Positions 7,226-12,604 of a DNA stretch of 14,583 nt are shown here, one piece after another (the first letter of the stretch is position 1; every line of letters starts with the position of its first letter). The position numbers were made by a program, and so were the translations under genes. The notes beneath the pieces were generated by a model. That model did not search any database. It had not been told where the DNA came from and was given only the letters and a program-made list of their open reading frames with translations. Source of the DNA: JBBRGG01 sp038240875. Its GTDB lineage: Bacteria; Planctomycetota; Phycisphaerae; Phycisphaerales; UBA1924. The stretch lies in assembly GCA_038240875.1 (NCBI GenBank), contig JBBRGG010000073.1, positions 1 through 14,583 on the forward strand. Reading direction: 5' to 3'.

Positions 7226-8584
7226 ATGCCACAGGTCTATCCATTTAAAGCGGTCCAGTATGGCGGGGGCAAGGGCGATGTAGGCTTGAACATCGCGCCG
7301 CCTTACGACGTGCTCGATACTGCGGGGAAGAACAAGCTTCTCGCGCGTGGACCCACGAACATCGTTGCAATTGACCTGCCTCACACGCCCGCGAAGGAAC
7401 TTGGGCCAGCGTCGGCGTACGAAGGGGCGGCGGCCGCTCTTCGCGCGCTAATGAACAATGGCACGCTTACCCGAGCTGGCGTGCCAGCGATCTATGCGTA
7501 TCGCCAGGAATTCACTAATTCCAACGGAAGCAAGGCGCAGCGTTGCGGCATGTGCGCGACGGTTGACGTGGTGCCCTTTGGCCCGCGCGCCGGTGGCGGC
7601 ATCTTGCCCCACGAAGAAACTTTCAGCGGACCCAAAGAAGACCGCATGGCTCTCATGAAAGCCACGCACACGCAGCTCTCGCCGATCTTTGGGTTGCATC
7701 AAGACGCGCAGGGTTTGGCGAGCAGCTTGGCTCGCAAGGTGATGGCGTCGCGGCCCGCCGACATGACCGGCACACTGGGCGATGGCGTGTCGCATGAGGT
7801 CTGGACGATTTCGGATGACACGACTATCCGTGCGTATCGCGATGCGCTCGCGAGCGAAGATATCTTTATCGCCGACGGGCACCATCGGTACTCGACGCAG
7901 CTCAACTATGTGAAGGGGCTCGAAGCCGTAGCTGCTGAGGCTGAGAAGAATCTCGACGCGGACCATCCGGCGCGGCGATGCATGATGGTGCTGGTGGGGA
8001 TGAGCGATCCGGGGCTGGTGATCTGGCCTACGCATCGCGTGCTTGGTGGGATGAAGGATTACTCGTGGGATAAGTTCCTGGTCGCGTCGAATTCTGACAT
8101 TCGCATCGAGCCGATTACGGGCGACCTGTGCGCGGTTGCAAAGGCGATGCACGACCTTGAAGGCATGGGGCCGGAGCGATTTGCGCTGTGGGACTTTGTG
8201 AAAAAGCAAGGCTGTGTTGCGATGCCAGCGAAGCCCGATATGCTCGCGGCTCGCTTTCCCGAAAAGCTTAAGGCGTGGCGTGCGCTTAGCGTTTCATTTT
8301 GTCAATATGCGATCGTCGAGAACATTTGCCAAGGCAAGCTTAATGGCGGACAGCCGGTCAAGTGGGCATTTCCTCACACGGTCGAAGAAGTCGAGCAGAT
8401 TGGGGCAGGCGTTGAAACCGGCGCGGGTGGCGGAGCGGGCTTCGCGCAGTTGGCGGTGCTAGTGAGGCCGACGCCGCTGGACGCGGTGCGAGAGGTCAGC
8501 CGTGCGAATCAGTTGATGCCACAGAAGAGCACGTTCTTTTATCCCAAGCTCGCCACGGGGCTATGGGTGAACCCTCTGGAATGA
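7226..8584 (+). CDS. DUF1015 family protein
   Basis: Soluble protein of 452 residues of the DUF1015 family, found in bacteria and archaea. I do not know of an established enzymatic role. The ATG at 7226 is preferred over an upstream frame extension because GAGG (7215-7218) lies 7 nt before it and MPQVYPFKAVQY matches the usual family start. Characteristic motifs are APPYDV (24-29), LPHEET (127-132) and the strongly conserved ADGHHRY (216-222), whose His pair suggests a metal or catalytic site. There is no signal peptide or membrane helix. A Gly-rich segment (ETGAGGGAGFAQ) lies near residue 400 before the C-terminal FFYPKLATGLWVNPL, typical of the family end. It is divergent from purQ and ends at the terminator shared with thiC. 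Confidence 0.9.
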   Translation: MPQVYPFKAVQYGGGKGDVGLNIAPPYDVLDTAGKNKLLARGPTNIVAIDLPHTPAKELGPASAYEGAAAALRALMNNGTLTRAGVPAIYAYRQEFTNSNGSKAQRCGMCATVDVVPFGPRAGGGILPHEETFSGPKEDRMALMKATHTQLSPIFGLHQDAQGLASSLARKVMASRPADMTGTLGDGVSHEVWTISDDTTIRAYRDALASEDIFIADGHHRYSTQLNYVKGLEAVAAEAEKNLDADHPARRCMMVLVGMSDPGLVIWPTHRVLGGMKDYSWDKFLVASNSDIRIEPITGDLCAVAKAMHDLEGMGPERFALWDFVKKQGCVAMPAKPDMLAARFPEKLKAWRALSVSFCQYAIVENICQGKLNGGQPVKWAFPHTVEEVEQIGAGVETGAGGGAGFAQLAVLVRPTPLDAVREVSRANQLMPQKSTFFYPKLATGLWVNPLE

Positions 8585-8637
8585 AGTAGGTGACGTCCTG
8601 AGACTTGTGGAGAGTGAAACAAGTAGAAAAATTAAAC

Positions 8638-8667
8638 GCCTCTACTCGCGAGAGAGGAGGCATTTTT
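8638..8667. terminator. Bidirectional terminator between DUF1015 and thiC genes
   Basis: GCCTC (8638-8642) pairs with GAGGC (8657-8661); inside, after a T-G pair and an A-A mismatch, CTC pairs with GAG around a GCGA tetraloop of the GNRA type. ATTTTT follows directly (8662-8667) and AAAAATTAAAC precedes (8627-8637), so a U-run is available on both strands. It lies 53 bp after the DUF1015 stop and 32 bp after the thiC stop, between convergent genes. Confidence 0.75.
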
Positions 8668-8693
8668 AATGCGTACTCAAATGCCGATCGTGA

Positions 8694-10883
8694 TCACACC
8701 AACCGATCTTCCTTCGCGATGCCGAGCGCGGGGCGGATATCGATCTGCACCAACGTCGCTCCCACTTTCTCCGCGTGCACATGCTTGGCGGTTTCGGGGT
8801 CTACGTAATCACTATGGCAATTAGCCTTGCCCTCGTCGGCACCAACAGCCTTTTTGGTCTTGCTCGCGAGCTTATGGATTTCCTCGGGGTTAAGGACGCC
8901 GCGTTTGTTCAGGATTTCCTGCTGTTCGGGCGTAAGCGCGGCGGACTGAACTGGTGCGCCGAGCTTGCCATTGGTGCCCACGCGTTCGAAACCGTCGGCC
9001 TTTCCGCTGGCGAATTCCTGGATCTCTTTACTGATGCGAACGCTGCACCAGTCATGGCCACACATCGCACAGAAATCTGTATCAACGTCGAGGTCTTCGT
9101 CGTGATACGCGCGAGCCGTGTCAGGGTCGAAGGAGAGATCAAAGTGTTTGTCCCAGTTGAGCGCGGCGCGGGCCTTGGTCAGTTCGTCGTCGCGATCGCG
9201 CGAGCCGGGAATTCCTAGCGCCACGTCGGCGGCGTGTGCTGCGATTTTATACGCGATGCACCCTTGCTTGACGTCGTCTTTCTTGGGAAGGCCAACGTGT
9301 TCCTTGGGCGTGACGTAACAGAGCATCGCCGCCCCGTGATATGCCATCGCGGTCGCGCCGATGCACGAGGTGATGTGGTCATAGCCGGGGAACATATCGG
9401 TGACCAAGGGCCCAAGGACGTAAAATGGCGCGCCATGGCATATGGCTCGCTGGAGCTTGCCGTTGTATTCGATTTGGTCAAAGGGAACGTGGCCTGGGCC
9501 TTCGATCATGACTTGCACGCCGTGTTGCCAAGCGCGTTCGGTGAGCTCGCCTAGAGTGTGGAGCTCGGCGAGTTGAGCGGCATCAGTCGCGTCGGCGAGC
9601 CCGCCTGGACGCAGCCCATCACCGATGGAGAAGGTCACGTCATACGTGCGAAGGATCGCGCAGATCTGGTCCCATTTGGTATACATGGGGTTTTCGTCGT
9701 TGTGCACGAGGCACCACTTCGCGAGGAGTGCTCCGCCACGCGAAACGATACCGATGAGGCGGTTTTTAACGAATTTCAAGTGGCCTTTGCGGACGCCAGC
9801 ATGGATCGTAAAGTAGTCCACGCCTTGCTTGGCCTGGTGATGAAGCGATGCTTCGATCGTGGGCCAATCGAGGTCTTCGATTTTTTTACCGATGATCATG
9901 GAGTAGATCGGCACGGTGCCGATGGGCACGCGCGAATGCTTGACGATCGCGGCTCGACACTCGTCGATGTTGCCACCGGTGGAGAGGTCCATGACGGTGT
10001 CGGCCCCCCACTTTTCCGCCCAGCGAAGCTTTTCGACTTCTTCGTCGGTACCACTCGAGACGGGAGACGCGCCCATGTTGGCGTTGACCTTTGTCTTGCT
10101 GCCACGGCCGATGCACATGGGGTCCAAGTGATGGTCGAGGTGATGGATGTTCGCGGGGATAACCAGCCGTCCGGCGGCGACCTCATCGCGCACCATTGCC
10201 GGGGTCATGTGTGGCTCGCGCTGGGCCACGCGCTGCATCTGTGGCGTGATGATCCCGAGACGCGCGTGTTCCAACTGCGTCAAAGGCGTGAAACCACGAG
10301 GATAAATCACGCGCACGCGACGACGAACGCCTTTGCTTGTCATCGCGCAGTCAAATTCAACGAAGGACATCGCGTCGCTCAGGCACGTGGTGCACCCCTT
10401 GGAATCTGCATGAGTGCTCACGCCGATGATGCCTACGTGCGGATGTGCCGAGTTGACTTCGCCGATCCAATCGCGAGAGACGTTTCCAGCGATGTAAGGC
10501 GAGAACTGACCCTTGCTGAGGAAGGTTGCCGGCGCGTTCGCGCTGCCGCCGCCGTTGCCGAAGGTTGGCGTCCAGCGTTGTTCGTTCTCGTTGGCAGGAG
10601 CAACGACAAATGCGGAGTCGTGCGAGTCTTTTGACGTTGCATCGCCGAGATCAACAACGCTCCAGCCGGCGGGCAAAAAGTCCCACGCGGTTTTGGTGCT
10701 GGGCGCGGGCATGCCCGGCGTGTCGGGGCTTGCGTACATGCGAGGCCCGCCTAGGTCTGGCGCGAGAGCGAAGGAGCCTGGCGTCGTGACGTTTGGCGTG
10801 GTGCCTGGGTTTGCGGCGCCGTGGAGAGGGAGATCGTGGTCAGAAGACACATGGTGATTCACGTTAGTAGAAGTCTGGATCAT
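8694..10883 (-). CDS. thiC: Phosphomethylpyrimidine synthase ThiC
   Basis: Radical-SAM enzyme of 729 residues that converts aminoimidazole ribotide to HMP phosphate for the pyrimidine half of thiamin. The barrel motifs are clear: HHLDHHLDPMCIGRG (247-261), NANMGASPVSSGTDEE (267-282), MDLSTGGNI (298-306), GDGLRPGG (421-428), EGPGHVP (461-467) and LGPLVTD (490-496). The iron-sulfur motif CxxCxxxxC is Cys605, Cys608 and Cys613 and reads CAMCGHDWC, where many ThiC proteins have CSMCGPKFC. About 116 residues follow the motif, longer than in the E. coli type, and include a Cys-His (ANCHSDY). The N-terminal 110 residues are divergent. The ATG at 10883 has only a weak AGAAAG ribosome site. It is 95 bp after the DinB-like gene, and no TPP aptamer lies in that gap; control probably comes from the riboswitch upstream of the pair. 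Confidence 0.95.
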   Translation of the reverse strand: MIQTSTNVNHHVSSDHDLPLHGAANPGTTPNVTTPGSFALAPDLGGPRMYASPDTPGMPAPSTKTAWDFLPAGWSVVDLGDATSKDSHDSAFVVAPANENEQRWTPTFGNGGGSANAPATFLSKGQFSPYIAGNVSRDWIGEVNSAHPHVGIIGVSTHADSKGCTTCLSDAMSFVEFDCAMTSKGVRRRVRVIYPRGFTPLTQLEHARLGIITPQMQRVAQREPHMTPAMVRDEVAAGRLVIPANIHHLDHHLDPMCIGRGSKTKVNANMGASPVSSGTDEEVEKLRWAEKWGADTVMDLSTGGNIDECRAAIVKHSRVPIGTVPIYSMIIGKKIEDLDWPTIEASLHHQAKQGVDYFTIHAGVRKGHLKFVKNRLIGIVSRGGALLAKWCLVHNDENPMYTKWDQICAILRTYDVTFSIGDGLRPGGLADATDAAQLAELHTLGELTERAWQHGVQVMIEGPGHVPFDQIEYNGKLQRAICHGAPFYVLGPLVTDMFPGYDHITSCIGATAMAYHGAAMLCYVTPKEHVGLPKKDDVKQGCIAYKIAAHAADVALGIPGSRDRDDELTKARAALNWDKHFDLSFDPDTARAYHDEDLDVDTDFCAMCGHDWCSVRISKEIQEFASGKADGFERVGTNGKLGAPVQSAALTPEQQEILNKRGVLNPEEIHKLASKTKKAVGADEGKANCHSDYVDPETAKHVHAEKVGATLVQIDIRPALGIAKEDRLV

Positions 10884-10978
10884 GGGCTGGCTTTCTAGTT
10901 CTTAGCGTGATTTATCACACGCATGGCGATGTAAACGCATGATACACGATAAATGATTGCACGTTGCTGGTTATGAAA

Positions 10979-11500
10979 TCACACTGGTGTTTCGAGCTGC
11001 GTCCATTCCATGACGCTGCTCCGCGGCAATGGCGTTTCGACGCCTGCCTCGGCATAAATATGCCGAAGCATATTGAGGCACTGGGCACGGTGGTGCATGC
11101 CATGGGTTGTGATGTGGATGAGGATCGCGCCGCGTGTGAAGGAGTGGACCTTGCCGCCGCGCTCGTGGGTAAGGACCTCGTCGAGTGGCACGATGCGTGC
11201 GTTAGCTTCGAGTTCGTTCGCCGCGGTTTCGAGCAAGGACACGATTGCGGGCGGATCGAATTTTATGGACTTGGGTCGAGGCCCATAGGAACGATGCGCG
11301 AGTAGATTAGTCCAGCCTTTCATCGCTTCAGCGATGTGCACGAGCGTGTCGTGGAGCGTGCCGAGCCCCATATCGAATCTTTGATGGAATTGCGCTTCGG
11401 TAAGCGATGTGGATGCGTGTGCCGTTTCACGGTTGGCCCACCGATTGTGGGCAAGAGCGATATCCATAGGATCAGTTGCGGTGACGAATCTAGTAACCAT
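10979..11500 (-). CDS. DinB/YfiT-like putative metalloenzyme, riboswitch-controlled
   Basis: Protein of 173 residues, probably cytoplasmic, with the four-helix-bundle pattern of the DinB/YfiT superfamily. The probable metal-binding triad is His55 (TLVHIAEAMKGW) with His133 and His137 (HITTHGMHHRAQ), the usual HxxxH in the third helix. An early helix has ALAHNRWANRETA, and the C terminus ends with VMEW, common in the family. Characterised relatives include thiol-dependent transferases and hydrolases; the substrate here cannot be read from sequence. The ATG at 11500 is set by GGAGGG 9 nt upstream, which lies inside a TPP aptamer. thiC follows 95 bp downstream. This context suggests a thiamin-related role, such as precursor salvage, repair or damage control, but that is inference only. 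Confidence 0.85.
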   Translation of the reverse strand: MVTRFVTATDPMDIALAHNRWANRETAHASTSLTEAQFHQRFDMGLGTLHDTLVHIAEAMKGWTNLLAHRSYGPRPKSIKFDPPAIVSLLETAANELEANARIVPLDEVLTHERGGKVHSFTRGAILIHITTHGMHHRAQCLNMLRHIYAEAGVETPLPRSSVMEWTQLETPV

Positions 11501-11504
11501 CGTC

Positions 11505-11589
11505 GCTTTCCCTCCGCCGGTGCGAGCCGGATCAGGTTCTACGGGTACGTCTCAGCGATTACGGACGATCCGCAGCCGCGCCCCGAAGC
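11505..11589 (-). promoter_or_regulatory. TPP riboswitch (THI element)
   Basis: The minus strand carries all hallmarks of the TPP aptamer in order: TTCGGGGCGCG at the 5' side, CGCTGAGA, TACCCGTAGAACCTGATC, and CCGGCGGAGGGAAAGC at the 3' side. P1 forms from GCTT (11586-11589) with AAGC (11505-11508), P4 from CCC with GGG, and P5 from CCGG with CCGG around a short CTCGCA loop. The P2/P3 arm holds an extra small hairpin, CGGA-TCG-TCCG. The layout matches the E. coli thiM aptamer closely. The aptamer ends 4 nt before the start codon of the DinB-like gene and contains its ribosome site in P4 and the neighbouring junction, so binding of thiamin pyrophosphate should block translation directly. No separate expression platform fits in the remaining space. 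Confidence 0.95.
11510..11515 (-). promoter_or_regulatory. Shine-Dalgarno inside the TPP aptamer
   Basis: GGAGGG lies 9 nt before the ATG at 11500. Its last three G pair with CCC of the ACCCGTA segment to form P4 of the aptamer. It decides the start of the DinB-like gene and would be hidden in the ligand-bound fold. Confidence 0.75.
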
Positions 11590-11595
11590 TTGGTT

Positions 11596-11601
11596 AGTAT
11601 A
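11596..11601 (-). promoter_or_regulatory. -10 element for the riboswitch-DinB-thiC transcript
   Basis: TATACT on the minus strand matches five of six bases of the -10 consensus and ends 6 nt before the first base of P1, so transcription would begin at or near the 5' end of the aptamer. The -35 position 17 nt upstream (CAAACG) is poor. The placement relative to the riboswitch is the main support. Confidence 0.5.
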
Positions 11602-11805
11602 GGGAACTAGAGCAGTTACGTTTGCGGATCACGTGCTTGATTTCGCGGTTCCTACTCATTCTCAAATACCCCGCATACTTCCCTGAACGGTTGTGACTCG
11701 CTGAGCTCTCCGGAAGTTATGGTTACAGTCTGTCTTTCGATATAAATGAGCTGTCGTCCGTCAGGAGTTTCAGTGGCTAATTTTCGTAAAGTTCCTGCGT
11801 CACGT

Positions 11806-11827
11806 GGCCGCCATACTCATGGCGGTC
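11806..11827. repeat. Strong inverted repeat near the edge of the transposase remnant
   Basis: GGCCGCCAT (11806-11814) pairs with ATGGCGGTC (11819-11827) around ACTC: seven perfect pairs plus a G-T and a G-C pair. No T-run follows on either strand, so it is not an obvious terminator. It lies just before the first recognisable transposase codons. A TTTTCGTAAAG stretch at 11781-11791 precedes it, but no matching inverted copy was found beyond the transposase stop. Confidence 0.45.
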
Positions 11828-11828
11828 C

Positions 11829-12441
11829 AGATCACGCAACTCTTTGTTTGCAGGGTGCGGCCTCAAAAGCATAAGCCTGAACCGCTTTCTCACTTGTATG
11901 CGCGAACGCATAGCCGAGTAGTGCGAGCTTGAACGTCTGTTCCGTGGCACGGTTGAAGTAGACGAAAGCTACTTCGGCCCGCGTCGCGTCAAGGGCAAGG
12001 CTGGGCGTGGGGCTGGCAAGAAAACGATCGTCTTTGGCATCTGCAAGCGGCATGGCAAGGTCTACACCGTGGTCGTCAAGACTATACAGTAACTACGATT
12101 TTGGCAGCGATTCGTGGTAAAGAGGACCTTCGCTCGGTCATCAACTTCGACAGATTCAAGAGCTACGACAGCCTGGTCGACATGGGCTACAAGAAACTCG
12201 TACGGGTCGATCATTCAGCAAACGAATTCAGCAGTGCATCATTCGTGGCAATCACATCAACGGCCAATTGTCTGATTATGGGCTTCTGGGGTGCGCCAAA
12301 ACACGACTGGCGAAGTTCAGAGGAATGAACCCAAGCACATTTTACTTGCAATTCAAAGAATGCGAATTTCGCTACGACCACCGTGACCAATATCTGTATA
12401 AGTTATGTTTTATAATCAGCCGTACCTACCCGCTTAGTTAG
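11829..12441 (+). pseudogene. Decayed IS1595-family transposase
   Basis: Remnant of a DDE transposase of the IS1595/ISXO2-like type, readable only by switching frames. From about 11829 to 12089 one frame gives FLTCMRERIAE, an in-frame TAG at 11919-11921, then ELERLFRGTVEVDESYFG and KTIVFGICKRHGKVYTVVV, ending in TAA at 12090. A second frame (from 12092) gives TTILAAIRGKEDLRSVI and FKSYDSLVDMGYKKLVRVDH. A third frame (from about 12241) gives NHING, AKTRLAKFRGMNPSTFYLQF, KECEFRYDHRDQYLYKL and the family-typical end PLS with TAG at 12439. The first two catalytic Asp (VDES and NFD) remain, but the segment usually holding Glu with FWG is scrambled. The N-terminal part is missing or unrecognisable. 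It cannot encode an active enzyme. Terminal repeats and target duplications were not found. Confidence 0.88.
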
Positions 12442-12476
12442 TTATGACGCTATAGTAATAATGCGGCAACGTCCTG

Positions 12477-12495
12477 AAAAAGCAGTAAACTGCTT
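12477..12495 (-). terminator. Terminator-like hairpin after the hybrid kinase
   Basis: On the minus strand AAGCAG, loop TTTA and CTGCTT form a 6-bp hairpin that runs into five T in total. It lies about 110 nt after the kinase stop in the correct direction. The stem is AT-containing and short, so strength is uncertain. Confidence 0.5.
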
Positions 12496-12604
12496 GCAAG
12501 GATCGGCGGAAGCGCAACCTTTGAAGATGGCCTCATTGATGCGGCGGTGAAGTCATAGCAATGGTCTACGCGAGCACGACCGAGATTGGCGACGCGCTGT
12601 CCGG

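Noticed and set aside
7448..8209. Minus-strand open frame (253 codons) opposite the DUF1015 gene
   Set aside because: Antisense to a conserved protein; His/Arg-rich composition typical of a shadow frame.
9558..10634. Long plus-strand open frame (358 codons) opposite thiC
   Set aside because: It lies wholly antisense to clear ThiC motifs and its product has no recognisable domain; it is a high-GC shadow frame. The same applies to other frames opposite thiC.
10884..10978. Search for a second TPP riboswitch directly before thiC
   Set aside because: The CTGAGA and ACCTGATC signatures are absent; only a 5-bp GCGTG/CACGC hairpin is present.
11832..12053. Minus-strand 73-codon frame over the transposase remnant
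   Set aside because: It is the reverse of the stretch encoding the VDESYFG and FGICKRHGKVYTVVV motifs of the IS1595 transposase.
12442..12604. Short plus-strand frames between the transposase remnant and the kinase
   Set aside because: No ribosome site, length under 40 codons and no motif; treated as intergenic sequence containing the kinase terminator.
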